NCBI RefSeq assembly: GCF_022163125.1 | Contig: NZ_CP091881.1 | Coordinates: 4,092,001 to 4,156,000 of the forward strand | DNA length: 64,000 nt | Direction: 5' to 3' | Source: Paenibacillus sp. HWE-109 | GTDB lineage: Bacteria > Bacillota > Bacilli > Paenibacillales > NBRC-103111 | Shown: positions 34,378 to 43,072 of the stretch, piece after piece | Layout: each line of letters begins with the position of its first letter | Numbering within the stretch: position 1 is the first letter of the stretch | Translations under genes and position numbers: made by a program | Notes under the pieces: generated by a model | What the model was told of the DNA's origin: nothing | The model's database searches: none | What the model saw: only the letters and a program-made list of their open reading frames with translations

Positions 34378-35019
34378 TTACCCATAGAGGCCAACGAGCA
34401 TCGGTGTTACCCATTTCATCATCATTTGGGAGACATATCCTTCCCACAGGGCTGCCCCCAGAAGAAAGGCTCCCATCGTAAGTGTTAGTGTTGTATATCG
34501 CATGAAAGGTTGATACATGCTGCCATTTCGGCTCATAAACCGATTCTTAATCATATAAATTGAGAAGGCCATGGCCGCTACACTGCAAAAGAGGATGGCC
34601 GGAATGACAATCAAATTCTGCGGAGCTACGGAAACAAGAGCAAACAATAATCCTTTCCAGGACATTTGTCCAACTAAATAGCCCACTGTGAAGCCGATCA
34701 GCACTCCTTTGAGAAAATCAAGCACGAGAATTAAAGGCAAGCCGATAACTGACAAACCAAATAGCCAAATCAATAAAATCCATTTCATATGCATGCCGAA
34801 AGCTTGAACGAACGATTGCTTGCTGTCAAACTCAGCTCCATCATTGACTTCATGGAAAAAACTGCCCAAATGCCTGGTCATTTCCTGCTTTTGTTCCAAC
34901 GAAAGAGCATTCACCATGACAGCGCCAAACACGACACCGATGATGAAAAGTACGGAGACGAATATAAAAAGCGGCAAATTATCCTTCATATATTGTTTCA
35001 TCGTTAGGTTTCTATTCAC
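34378..35019 (-). CDS. spoIIM: Stage II sporulation protein M
   Basis: A 213-residue polytopic membrane protein of the SpoIIDMP complex that drives septal thinning and forespore engulfment. Five hydrophobic spans are visible, with the family stretch LPLILVLDFLKGVLIGFTVGY. A GTG start is chosen because AAGGAG lies 8 bases upstream; length then matches the B. subtilis protein (215). It lies between endonuclease Q and fur as in B. subtilis. Confidence 0.92.
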   Translation of the reverse strand: MNRNLTMKQYMKDNLPLFIFVSVLFIIGVVFGAVMVNALSLEQKQEMTRHLGSFFHEVNDGAEFDSKQSFVQAFGMHMKWILLIWLFGLSVIGLPLILVLDFLKGVLIGFTVGYLVGQMSWKGLLFALVSVAPQNLIVIPAILFCSVAAMAFSIYMIKNRFMSRNGSMYQPFMRYTTLTLTMGAFLLGAALWEGYVSQMMMKWVTPMLVGLYG

Positions 35020-35080
35020 CCTCGCTGCTCCTTCCTTGTACAACCTGTACAAAGACAAGCTTATGAGCGAGCGCACAAAA

Positions 35081-36259
35081 CTATGAACGATTTTTCACTT
35101 TCCCGTACCTGCCGCCTCCGCCAACCTCTAGCTGCAAAGTCCCTTCCCGGGCTTGAACTAAATAAGCAGCAATGTCTTCTCCGATCTCACTTGCCAAGTC
35201 TTCTCTGGCGGCACGATGCAGGACATTCATCTCGGTCCCGAAGCGTCTGAGCAGTTGATCCAGCTTTTTGGGTCCAAGTCCAGGGATGAATTGGAGCGGG
35301 ATTTGAAAATGATACGGCGGGCGATAGGGCGGCACATAGGCTGTATCCCGATCCGCCAAAGCCATAATCCGATCCATGACGCCTCTGATGATCTTAGGGC
35401 TGCCGCAATCTGCACATCGCAGGACGGTCCCTTCACTTTCATCCAAGATAGCTTCGCACACACTGCAGTAAGTTCTATGATATTTACCCAAACGTGGATT
35501 AAGTCCATAATTGGCCGTTATCCCACGTCCTTCTTGCCTGTGCAAGGCTTTAACCAGCTCTTCAAAAGTTGGCGCTGCCAAGCGCATTTGGTTGTATTCG
35601 CGACCGATCTTAGCCAACGAATGCGCATCGGAGTTCGTCACAAACGTAAAGCGGTCCAACTCCGAAATCATTCCCGCCATGTCCGAATCAGAGCTTAGTC
35701 CCAATTCGACAGCCGAAATTTGGTCCAGGTCCAGCAAATCCTCCATTCGCTGCACAGCGCTGCCATACACGCTTTTGTGCGGTGTGAAAATATGCGCGGG
35801 AATCAAGATGCCCCCTCTTCCAACGATCTCATCTTGCAGCGTGCGTGCCGGAACATAGATGCGTTGTGAGCTAAGCTCGACATTTTTCATATGCCCCTTC
35901 ATCCACTTGGTAAATTCTTGCATCACAGCAAGATTAGGCATATAGGCAAGCAAATGCGCAGCGCCCATTCCAGGATCACGCACTTCAATCTCGCTGCCAA
36001 GCATGATCGTCGTATCCTGATAACGGATACCTCCGCCAGCCAACTCTTCCATTTCTCCCCGATCCAAATACGTCATGATATCTTCCTGCACAGAAGGCGA
36101 ATGGCAATCGATGATTCCGATCACTTCCATGCCTTTTCTGACTGCTGCTTCATGCGCAATATTGAAAAAGGTCAAATCATTAGCCGCACTAATTTTTACG
36201 GCTTGCCCTTTCTCCGATCGACCGATATGAATATGGAGGTCAACGTAATAAGAATTCAT
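35081..36259 (-). CDS. Endonuclease Q (PHP-domain DNA repair nuclease, YqxK-like)
   Basis: A 392-residue PHP-superfamily protein. The N-terminal PHP domain shows the metal-binding DLHIHIG (His9, His11), IDCHSP and TNSDAHS; a four-cysteine zinc finger follows (CSVC...CADC, about residues 276-299), and a helix-hairpin-helix-like segment (FIPGLGPKKLDQLLRRFG) closes it. Endonuclease Q cuts 5' of deaminated bases and abasic sites in archaea and some bacilli. The ATG overlaps the nudF stop (ATGA). Confidence 0.9.
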   Translation of the reverse strand: MNSYYVDLHIHIGRSEKGQAVKISAANDLTFFNIAHEAAVRKGMEVIGIIDCHSPSVQEDIMTYLDRGEMEELAGGGIRYQDTTIMLGSEIEVRDPGMGAAHLLAYMPNLAVMQEFTKWMKGHMKNVELSSQRIYVPARTLQDEIVGRGGILIPAHIFTPHKSVYGSAVQRMEDLLDLDQISAVELGLSSDSDMAGMISELDRFTFVTNSDAHSLAKIGREYNQMRLAAPTFEELVKALHRQEGRGITANYGLNPRLGKYHRTYCSVCEAILDESEGTVLRCADCGSPKIIRGVMDRIMALADRDTAYVPPYRPPYHFQIPLQFIPGLGPKKLDQLLRRFGTEMNVLHRAAREDLASEIGEDIAAYLVQAREGTLQLEVGGGGRYGKVKNRS

Positions 36260-36813
36260 TGCATTTGCCCTGTTAAGCGGTACAACTGCCAGGCATAAAC
36301 GGCCAAGATCGTTTTGGCGTCGCTGATCCGTCCTTCACGCATATACTGCTGGGCTTGTTCCAAGGTGATCGCCTCGCATTCCAGAAACTCATCTTCATCC
36401 GGATTCGCATCGCCTTTCACCAAATCCTCAGCCACATAGAGGTGGATAATCTCATCGGCGAATCCAGGAGAGGTGTAGAAGGAGCTCACAAGCTTGATAT
36501 TGTCAGTCCGATAACCCGTTTCTTCCTCTAATTCTCTTAAAGCGGCTTTCAACGGCTCTTCGCCTGCATCCAGCTTGCCTGCAGGAATTTCAACCTGGCT
36601 CTTCTCCAGCGGTTTTCGGTATTGCTCGACCACGATCATTTTATCGCCAAGCAGCGGAATGACTGCAACAGCACCTGGATGCTTAACAATTTCACGCGTG
36701 GCTAATTCTCCGTTGGGCAGACGCACATGGTCTACTTGCAGAGAAATGATTTTACCTTTAAAAATTTGTTCGGACTTTTCGGTTATTTCTTCGAATTTTT
36801 TGTGTAATGACAT
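36256..36813 (-). CDS. nudF: ADP-ribose pyrophosphatase (Nudix hydrolase)
   Basis: A 185-residue Nudix enzyme that hydrolyses ADP-ribose to AMP and ribose 5-phosphate. The full Nudix box is present: a Gly, five residues, Glu, seven residues, then RELEEETGY. The ATG at MSLHKKFEE gives the same length as B. subtilis NudF and has AGAGGTG upstream. It is followed by the endonuclease Q gene with a four-base overlap and is divergent from mciZ. Confidence 0.94.
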   Translation of the reverse strand: MSLHKKFEEITEKSEQIFKGKIISLQVDHVRLPNGELATREIVKHPGAVAVIPLLGDKMIVVEQYRKPLEKSQVEIPAGKLDAGEEPLKAALRELEEETGYRTDNIKLVSSFYTSPGFADEIIHLYVAEDLVKGDANPDEDEFLECEAITLEQAQQYMREGRISDAKTILAVYAWQLYRLTGQMQ

Positions 36814-36906
36814 CGTAACACCTCTTCGGATTAGTTGGTCTAACTTGTCCCACTTACGCATATCGTTCATTATATCAAAATTTTACCTGAAAAGAGGAAA
36901 ATGGAT

Positions 36907-37107
36907 ATGAAGAGCTATGTTACCGATCGCCAAATCAGGCTTGTAGGAAAAGTATGGGAAGTCAAACGTCAATTGCAGTTAATGCTGCAGCAAGGTGGAA
37001 ATAATATTACGGTTGTCGACTATGTATCTGACCTGCGTACTCCGCAGCTGAACAAATCGCTTGGAAATACGCTGGGTCCTGTTGTAATCCCCTTCCCATC
37101 GAGGTAA
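36907..37107 (+). CDS. mciZ: MciZ-like mother-cell inhibitor of FtsZ, extended
   Basis: A 66-residue small protein whose core (RLVGKVWEVKRQLQLM) matches B. subtilis MciZ, a 40-residue peptide that caps FtsZ filaments in the mother cell during sporulation. It lies divergent from nudF, the same neighbourhood as in B. subtilis. ATG at the second Met is chosen because AGAGGA lies 8 bases upstream; an ATG two codons earlier is possible. The C-terminus is longer than usual and its last 101 bases overlap, in antisense, the 3' end of the DUF3866 gene. Confidence 0.78.
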   Translation: MKSYVTDRQIRLVGKVWEVKRQLQLMLQQGGNNITVVDYVSDLRTPQLNKSLGNTLGPVVIPFPSR

Positions 37108-38116
37108 TCTCCACGGGATAGCGAGTTAATGCTTCTGTCATTTCTTCCAGCGAAATAGTCGGCATATAAGCAAGTGTATGTCCTTGCAGACGATGAACTT
37201 GCTTTCGAAGATAAGCTTGCTGCTCCTCAGCCAAGCTCGGCAGAGGAACATGGGCAGGGCAGACAGCGGCCAACTCAAGCGCAGTCAGCGTATGGTGGCT
37301 AATACCGCGGTGCCGCTCACGCAGGTCTGCAAAGGATAGACGCGGGATGACAATCGGTGTCCCGCGGAGAACATGAACAGCGTTCACTAATTCACCAATT
37401 TCTAGACCTGAATAACCGTAGCGGGTCCCCGTTCCTACGATACCCGGTCCCATGGTGACCACGCACAGATCCGCCTTCATTACATGCTTGGCAGCGAGCA
37501 ATGCGCTGAATTTATTAACCGCTTCAATACTTCCTCCGTAAGCTTGCCCATAGGTGATCGCCCCCTCAATCCACCCTAAAGCTTCCAGATGAGCCACATG
37601 TTGGCTCCAACGCAGCGGAAGAGCTCCGCCATCGGTCATGATATACGCGACCTTCAACGGGCCTCCAGAGCCTCTCCTGAGCTCTCTGTCCTGCAACCAG
37701 CACATGACCACCGGCAGCATGCTATGCAATTCTCCCAACAACACTGGCATCCCATCCAAATGAACATCCTTATTGAAAACAGAATGGTAGGCACTAACCG
37801 GCTCTTCGACAGCCATTACGCTCCGCTGCATCGGGGTGTATTTGAGTTTCATAATATGCCCATCTGAACTCTGTCCTAGTGGTTCTTCATCCACCCCGTG
37901 CTTGTGAACAACGATATGAAAGCCCCCTGAATTGAGCGCCAGATTGATCGCAGTTACATTCAGTCCTACCCCATCTCCCACAACTAGCAGAAAACCTGCG
38001 TCCGTATAATGTACCGCCTGCGCTAGATCTCCATTGGGCATCCGAACGGAAACGATTTGGAGCCCTTCTCTGACGGAATCAATTCGTTCAACCGTGCCGT
38101 TTTCTTTGATCATCAT
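37007..38116 (-). CDS. DUF3866 family protein
   Basis: A 369-residue protein of unknown function found across spore-forming Firmicutes and Actinobacteria. Glycine-rich segments (MGPGIVGTGTRYGYSGLE, LVVGDGVGLNVTAINLALNSGG) and the closing MGRGLQQDPAYF are typical. The ATG at MMIKENGTVER has GGAGGA 8 bases upstream. Its 3' end overlaps the mciZ coding region on the other strand by 101 bases, yet the overlapping C-terminus still carries the family pattern, so the overlap is probably real. Confidence 0.85.
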   Translation of the reverse strand: MMIKENGTVERIDSVREGLQIVSVRMPNGDLAQAVHYTDAGFLLVVGDGVGLNVTAINLALNSGGFHIVVHKHGVDEEPLGQSSDGHIMKLKYTPMQRSVMAVEEPVSAYHSVFNKDVHLDGMPVLLGELHSMLPVVMCWLQDRELRRGSGGPLKVAYIMTDGGALPLRWSQHVAHLEALGWIEGAITYGQAYGGSIEAVNKFSALLAAKHVMKADLCVVTMGPGIVGTGTRYGYSGLEIGELVNAVHVLRGTPIVIPRLSFADLRERHRGISHHTLTALELAAVCPAHVPLPSLAEEQQAYLRKQVHRLQGHTLAYMPTISLEEMTEALTRYPVEITSMGRGLQQDPAYFQAICSAAEYAGQIHSRQP

Positions 38117-38178
38117 CCTGGCGTTCCTCCGAGCATGTATTTCTTGAAGCATATGAGGCTGCCCGCTTCCTTAGAAAT

Positions 38179-38220
38179 AAAAAAAGACCCGCCGCCCTAT
38201 TAAGGCAAACGGATCGTCGG
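38179..38220 (-). terminator. Terminator after the M20 peptidase gene
   Basis: Minus-strand GATCCGTTTGCC and GGGCGGCGGGTC form an imperfect stem around TTAATA, followed by seven T. Confidence 0.65.
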
Positions 38221-38235
38221 AAGATCTTTATGAAG

Positions 38236-39366
38236 TTAAACGTTCGCAGCTTCTTTCACAAGAGCTACAACCAATTCGGCCGTTTTCACCAAATCGCTAA
38301 TCGCAATATGTTCTTTGACCGTATGAATTTCCAGGTATCCTACGGCTAAGTTTACCGTCGGAATCCCCATGCCATTAAAGATGTTGGCGTCGCTGCCCCC
38401 GCCGGAATGGAATGTCTTAGCCGTCAAACCAAGCGTTGCAAGCGCTCTGCTAGTCAACTGTACGATAGGCGCTGAATCATCATGCATATAGGAAGCATAC
38501 ACGATTTCCGCATTAAACTCGCAAGTTGTCCCTGCATCCGCAGCAGCGGATTCACAAGCTTGCTTCATCGCGGCAATCTGCGCTTCCAACTTGTGCTGAA
38601 CAATACTGCGAGCTTCCGCTTCCATCTTCACCTTATCGCAGACCACGTTCAGCGGACCTACGCCAGAGAAGCTGCCAATGTTCGCTGTTGTTTCATTGTC
38701 GATTCTACCTAATGACATGCGGGAAACCGCTTTGCTAGCAACTTGGATCGCGCTGATGCCATCTTCTGGATTAACACCGGCATGAGCCGATTTGCCATGG
38801 AAAATAATTTCGATTTCGGCACGCCCAGGAGCCGCGGTCGCAATATCCCCGATGCTGCCATTGGAATCAAGCGCAAAGCCGAATTCCGCCTCCATCATAC
38901 TGCGATCCATGGCGCGAGCGCCTTTCAGACCGCTTTCTTCCCCTGCGGTAATAACGAATTGAATGCGGCCATGCGGAATATTCTGCTCTTTCAGCACTTG
39001 AATACCTTCCATCATCGCGGCAATTCCCGCTTTGTCATCACTGCCCAGAATTGTGGTGCCATCGCTGCGGATGTACCCGTCTTCCCCGATTTGCGGTTTA
39101 ATGCCTTTGCCAGGAGCTACCGTATCCATGTGGGACGTAAAGAATATCGTCGGAATCGCAGCGTTGCTGTCGGTAGCTTCCAGGGTGCAGATCAAATTCC
39201 CAGATCCATGACCGCTTTTGGCCTTGGAATCATCTTCTACCACATGCAGGCCTAGTTGAATGAACTTTTCTTTGAGCACGACACAAATGTCTTGCTCGAA
39301 GCCAGTCTCGCTATCGACTTTCACAAGTGAAATAAATTGTTCCACTAATCGGTTCTGTTGAATCAT
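38236..39366 (-). CDS. M20/M42 zinc peptidase, YqjE/peptidase T-like
   Basis: A 376-residue cytoplasmic metallopeptidase. Zinc ligands are seen in FFTSHMDTVAPG, ILGSDDKAG, TAGEESGLKG (catalytic Glu-Glu) and the C-terminal HTVKEHI. A dimerisation lid spans the middle (FHGKSAHAGVNPEDGISA). It resembles tripeptidases of the PepT group (B. subtilis YqjE) and probably completes peptide breakdown. It is the only gene of its transcription unit. Confidence 0.9.
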   Translation of the reverse strand: MIQQNRLVEQFISLVKVDSETGFEQDICVVLKEKFIQLGLHVVEDDSKAKSGHGSGNLICTLEATDSNAAIPTIFFTSHMDTVAPGKGIKPQIGEDGYIRSDGTTILGSDDKAGIAAMMEGIQVLKEQNIPHGRIQFVITAGEESGLKGARAMDRSMMEAEFGFALDSNGSIGDIATAAPGRAEIEIIFHGKSAHAGVNPEDGISAIQVASKAVSRMSLGRIDNETTANIGSFSGVGPLNVVCDKVKMEAEARSIVQHKLEAQIAAMKQACESAAADAGTTCEFNAEIVYASYMHDDSAPIVQLTSRALATLGLTAKTFHSGGGSDANIFNGMGIPTVNLAVGYLEIHTVKEHIAISDLVKTAELVVALVKEAANV

Positions 39367-39438
39367 GTACTTTCCTCCGATACTTACTTTGAGTTACAAT
39401 AAAACAGGACAAGCTTTACGAAAAAGGAGTGAATACCA

Positions 39439-39543
39439 TTGTTACAGAATAAACGTTGGTTCAAAGTTGTGATCTATATTATGCTGATCGTCATGCTCTT
39501 ATCCAGCCTATTGTTTACTGCCGGACTATTTTTTACTTCCTAA
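39439..39543 (+). CDS. prli42: Stressosome-associated membrane mini-protein Prli42
   Basis: A 34-residue peptide, MLQNKRWFKVVIYIMLIVML... ending GLFFTS, with a basic N-terminus and one membrane span. AAAAAGGAG lies 9 bases before the TTG start. Pattern and length match Prli42, a miniprotein that tethers the stressosome to the membrane in Listeria and is conserved in bacilli. It is convergent with bkdB, with 3 bases between the stops. Confidence 0.72.
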   Translation: MLQNKRWFKVVIYIMLIVMLLSSLLFTAGLFFTS

Positions 39544-39546
39544 CCC

Positions 39547-40905
39547 TTAATAAATCTTCGTATCCGCATTATAGCTTTCCAAGTTTTCTTTGACTCTTTG
39601 CAGGAACCGTCCACAGATGACACCATCCAGAATCCGGTGATCGAGCGATAAACACAGGTTCACCATGGAACGAACAGCAATCATATCTTGAATAACGACA
39701 GGCTTCTTCACAATCGATTCGAAGGTCACAATGGCTGCTTGCGGGTAGTTAATGATCGGATAAGACAGAATCGACCCAAAGGAGCCTGTATTATTTACCG
39801 TAAATGTTCCGCCCACCATATCATTCAGCGATAATTTCCCCGCCCGTGTTTTCTTCGTTAATTCATCAATCTCTCTGGCTAATCCGGCGATGTTTTTTTG
39901 ATCCGCTTTTTTGATAACTGGCGTCATCACGGAATCTTCTGTCCCTACGGACAACGAAATATTAATATCACGTTTGACGATAATTTTATCGACAGCCCAT
40001 ACCGAGTTAATAATTGGATAATCCTTAATGGCATTGACAACGGCTTTCAGCATAAATGCCAAATACGTTAAATTAATGCCCTCGCGGCGCATAAATTCGT
40101 CTTTCACTTTGTTCCGCAGCACTACGAGATTGGTCACATCCACTTCAATCATCGTCCACGCATGCGGAATTTCTGTGACGCTTTGCTTCATTCGTGAGGC
40201 GATGGCATTCCGAATAGGCGTAACATCGATGAAATGCTCATTTCGCGAGTCAAGCGAATGGCCTTCTGCCTCGATCAGCGGCGTCTGTGGATTCGCTGAC
40301 AGATGAATGCCAGAGCTGCGAACCGGCAGATTAGCCGATTGCGTGTCAGGCTGAGCGGCAACTGGCGTACTTACAGCAGTCGGCTGCTGCACTGTCGCCG
40401 CTGGCGCCGGGGCAGAGACTGGATTCGTCGCACCGCCGGAGGCGATGAATTGCTCGACGTCCTTGCGGGTAATACGGCCCCCAAGTCCAGTTCCAGCAAC
40501 GCGTCCCAAATCAACGTTGTTGTCTTGCGCGATCCGATGAACGGCTGGCGAGAAGCGCCCGCGCATGCTTTGATCGCTCTCTTCGGCAAGAGCAGCCGCT
40601 TCGTGGTTCGGCGCGCTCGGCGCTGGCGCCGACGCTGCTGAGCCGGATACGGTCTCTTCTATCAAACAAATCGCTTCGCCTACAGCCGCTGTTTCGCCGT
40701 CGCCGACGATGATTTTCACCAGTTTGCCTTCGATGGGAGAAGGCATTTCGGTATTGACTTTCTCAGTGAAAAGCTCACAGATCACATCATATTGTTCAAT
40801 ATAATCGCCAGGCTGCTTAAGCCATTTGCCGATTGTAGCCGAGACGAGGCTTTCCGCCAAATGCGGAACAGTAACCTCGGTAAGCCGGCTGTTGGTTTGC
40901 GTCAT
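39547..40905 (-). CDS. bkdB: Branched-chain 2-oxoacid dehydrogenase E2 (BkdB)
   Basis: A 452-residue lipoamide acyltransferase. The lipoyl domain is at residues 5-85 with lipoyl Lys49 (TEKVNTEMPS); the E1/E3-binding domain is near 118-153 (SPAVHRIAQDNNVDLGRVAG); Ala/Pro-rich linkers separate them; the catalytic domain ends with the His/Asp motif SLDHRILDG. It is last of lpdV-bkdAA-bkdAB-bkdB and forms the complex core that makes branched acyl-CoA for fatty acid synthesis. Confidence 0.95.
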   Translation of the reverse strand: MTQTNSRLTEVTVPHLAESLVSATIGKWLKQPGDYIEQYDVICELFTEKVNTEMPSPIEGKLVKIIVGDGETAAVGEAICLIEETVSGSAASAPAPSAPNHEAAALAEESDQSMRGRFSPAVHRIAQDNNVDLGRVAGTGLGGRITRKDVEQFIASGGATNPVSAPAPAATVQQPTAVSTPVAAQPDTQSANLPVRSSGIHLSANPQTPLIEAEGHSLDSRNEHFIDVTPIRNAIASRMKQSVTEIPHAWTMIEVDVTNLVVLRNKVKDEFMRREGINLTYLAFMLKAVVNAIKDYPIINSVWAVDKIIVKRDINISLSVGTEDSVMTPVIKKADQKNIAGLAREIDELTKKTRAGKLSLNDMVGGTFTVNNTGSFGSILSYPIINYPQAAIVTFESIVKKPVVIQDMIAVRSMVNLCLSLDHRILDGVICGRFLQRVKENLESYNADTKIY

Positions 40906-40974
40906 AATTGTACCTCCTAAGGTTCAGGAACTGATCCATTCTCATATCTATAAAGCAGCATGAAAAGAAGTTTA

Positions 40975-41955
40975 TTAGAACATAGCAAGCTGACGCATAG
41001 CATCCTTCAGCTTATCTGCATTAAGCAGGAAGAACTTCTCCATTGGCGGGTTGCTGCCTACAGCAGGAACGTCCGGTCCACAGAGTCTGGCAATCGGCGC
41101 ATCCAAGTCAAAGAACATCTCTTCGGCGATGATGGCTGATACTTCCGCGCCAACCCCGCCAGTTTTGTTATCTTCATGAGCAATAAGCACTTTACCTGTT
41201 TTCTTCGCGGCTTCCAGAATAGCCTCTTTGTCCAGCGGCTGCAAAGTCCGAAGATCAAGCACATGGGCCGAAATCCCTTCCTTGGCGAGCTCTTCGGCTG
41301 CGAGCAGGGCGTAGTTCACGACCATCCCGTACGCAATAACGGTGATGTCCGTCCCTTGTCGCTTCACGTCAGCCTTGCCGATCGGAACGATGTAATCGTC
41401 ATCCGGCACGTCCGCTGAAAGCGCCAAATAGCACTTCTTGTGCTCGAAGTACAGCACAGGATCCGCATCGCGAATAGCCGCCTTAAGCAGCCCCTTGGCA
41501 TCATAAGGATTCGAAGGCGCTACGATCTTGATTCCTGGCGTGCCGAAGAAAACCGACTCTGGGCACTGTGAGTGATAGAGCGCTCCTGCACCAGTTGCTC
41601 CGTAAGGCGCACGAATGACAATCGGGCACGTCCAGTCATTGTTGGAACGATAGCGAATTTTGGCGGCTTCGCTCAGAATTTGATTCGTCGCCGGGAAGAT
41701 GAAATCCGCGAACTGAATTTCGGCAATCGGCTTCATGCCATACATGGCTGCTCCGATAGCCACGCCAACAATAGCAGATTCAGCCAGCGGAGTGTCGAGA
41801 ACACGCTCCTCACCGAACAGATCGCGCAGACCTTTGGTCGTGTTGAGAACGCCGCCCTTGCCTACATCTTCACCAAGAACAAATACATTGTCATCGTGCT
41901 GCATTTCCTCCTGCATAGCAGAGCGGATTGCTTCCAAATAAGTAATGACTGCCAT
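40975..41955 (-). CDS. bkdAB: Branched-chain 2-oxoacid dehydrogenase E1 beta
   Basis: A 326-residue thiamine-dependent E1 beta subunit. It opens MAVITYLEAIRSAMQEEM and shows the typical VFVLGEDVGKGGVLNTTKGL and PLAESAIVGVAIGAA segments. With BkdAA it decarboxylates the 2-oxoacids of valine, leucine and isoleucine and passes the acyl group to BkdB. It starts 2 bases after the bkdAA stop. Confidence 0.95.
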   Translation of the reverse strand: MAVITYLEAIRSAMQEEMQHDDNVFVLGEDVGKGGVLNTTKGLRDLFGEERVLDTPLAESAIVGVAIGAAMYGMKPIAEIQFADFIFPATNQILSEAAKIRYRSNNDWTCPIVIRAPYGATGAGALYHSQCPESVFFGTPGIKIVAPSNPYDAKGLLKAAIRDADPVLYFEHKKCYLALSADVPDDDYIVPIGKADVKRQGTDITVIAYGMVVNYALLAAEELAKEGISAHVLDLRTLQPLDKEAILEAAKKTGKVLIAHEDNKTGGVGAEVSAIIAEEMFFDLDAPIARLCGPDVPAVGSNPPMEKFFLLNADKLKDAMRQLAMF

Positions 41956-41957
41956 AA

Positions 41958-42968
41958 TTAGTTGCCATCTCCTTCTGCATAAACGTGGAGAAGCGTATCT
42001 TCCGGTTTCGGATACGGCGCAAGATCCGCATACTTCGTAGCCTCGTTGATTTCTTGTTTCTGTAGCTCTTGCAGCTCACGATCCTGCTCATCACTCCACA
42101 AGTCGCATTCCATCAGGTATTCCTTAAATTTCAAAATGCCGTCTTTTTGCCTGTTTTGCTCAACTTCCTCTTTGGTCCGGTACAGCATGTCGTCATCCGA
42201 TGTGGAGTGCGGCATCAAGCGGTACGATACCATCTCAATCAGCGTAGGTCCATCGCCGCGAACCGCTCGTTCTCTGGCTTCTTTGGTAACCCGATACATT
42301 TCAAGCACATCGCTGCCATCCACCTGCACCCCTGTGAAACCATAGCCTAGCGCACGATCTGAAATTTTGCCGGCTATTTGCTTATGCAGTGGAACCGAAA
42401 TCGCATATTGATTATTTTCACAAACGAAAATGACAGGCAGCTTGTGAACACCTGCAAAATTACAGCCTTCATGGAAATCCCCCTGATTGCTGGAGCCTTC
42501 CCCGAAAGAAACAAACGTTGCGAAATTTTGTTTTTTCATTTTTGCAGCCAGTGCGATACCCGCGGCGTGCGGCACTTGCGTCGTCACAGGGGAGGACCCC
42601 GTTACGATATGATTTTTCTTATCGCCGAAATGTCCGGCCATTTGACGGCCGCCGCTGTTCACATCTTCCGCTTTGCAGAATACAGCCAGCATTAAATCTT
42701 TCACCGTCATACCCACAGCCAGAACGAAAGCATAATCACGATAGTAAGGCAGGAAATAATCCTTCTGAGCTTGCATGGCAAAAGCCATCCCTACCTGTCC
42801 TGCATATTGACCCATACCAGAGACATGAAAAGGAATTTTGCCTGCACGCTGCAGCATAAAAGCCCGCTCATCATATTTCTGAGCAAGGTTCATCACTTTA
42901 TACATACGAATGGCTTCATCATCTGATAAATCTAATTGTTGATGCTTATAAAGTTGACTAACGGACAT
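41958..42968 (-). CDS. bkdAA: Branched-chain 2-oxoacid dehydrogenase E1 alpha
   Basis: A 336-residue E1 alpha subunit. The thiamine-diphosphate motif runs from FGEGSSNQGDFHEG to CENNQYAIS, with the phosphorylation-loop-like RLMPHSTSDDD further on. ATG behind AAGGAGG. A predicted sigma-A promoter with a palindrome in its spacer lies 70-100 bases upstream, so bkdAA-bkdAB-bkdB may be expressed apart from lpdV. Confidence 0.95.
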   Translation of the reverse strand: MSVSQLYKHQQLDLSDDEAIRMYKVMNLAQKYDERAFMLQRAGKIPFHVSGMGQYAGQVGMAFAMQAQKDYFLPYYRDYAFVLAVGMTVKDLMLAVFCKAEDVNSGGRQMAGHFGDKKNHIVTGSSPVTTQVPHAAGIALAAKMKKQNFATFVSFGEGSSNQGDFHEGCNFAGVHKLPVIFVCENNQYAISVPLHKQIAGKISDRALGYGFTGVQVDGSDVLEMYRVTKEARERAVRGDGPTLIEMVSYRLMPHSTSDDDMLYRTKEEVEQNRQKDGILKFKEYLMECDLWSDEQDRELQELQKQEINEATKYADLAPYPKPEDTLLHVYAEGDGN

Positions 42969-43040
42969 GGAGTTGGCCTCCTTAATAAATTTTAGTCTCA
43001 GAATTTAATACCTGGTCCTAAGACTTGACTCTATAAGCTT

Positions 43041-43069
43041 ATTATAAACGCAAACGTTTATGATTACAA
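43041..43069 (-). promoter_or_regulatory. Predicted bkdAA promoter with an operator-like palindrome in the spacer
   Basis: On the minus strand TTGTAA (43064-43069) and TATAAT (43041-43046) are 17 bases apart. The spacer is almost filled by ATAAACGTTTGCGTTTAT (43044-43061), two 7-base arms around TTTG. A dimeric repressor bound there would block polymerase. It is not a clear CcpA site, and no regulator gene is adjacent. Confidence 0.55.
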
Positions 43070-43072
43070 TTT

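Noticed and set aside
43044..43061. The bkdAA palindrome as a CcpA (cre) site
   Set aside because: It lacks the TG...CA outer bases of the cre consensus and its arms are separated by four bases around two CG steps.
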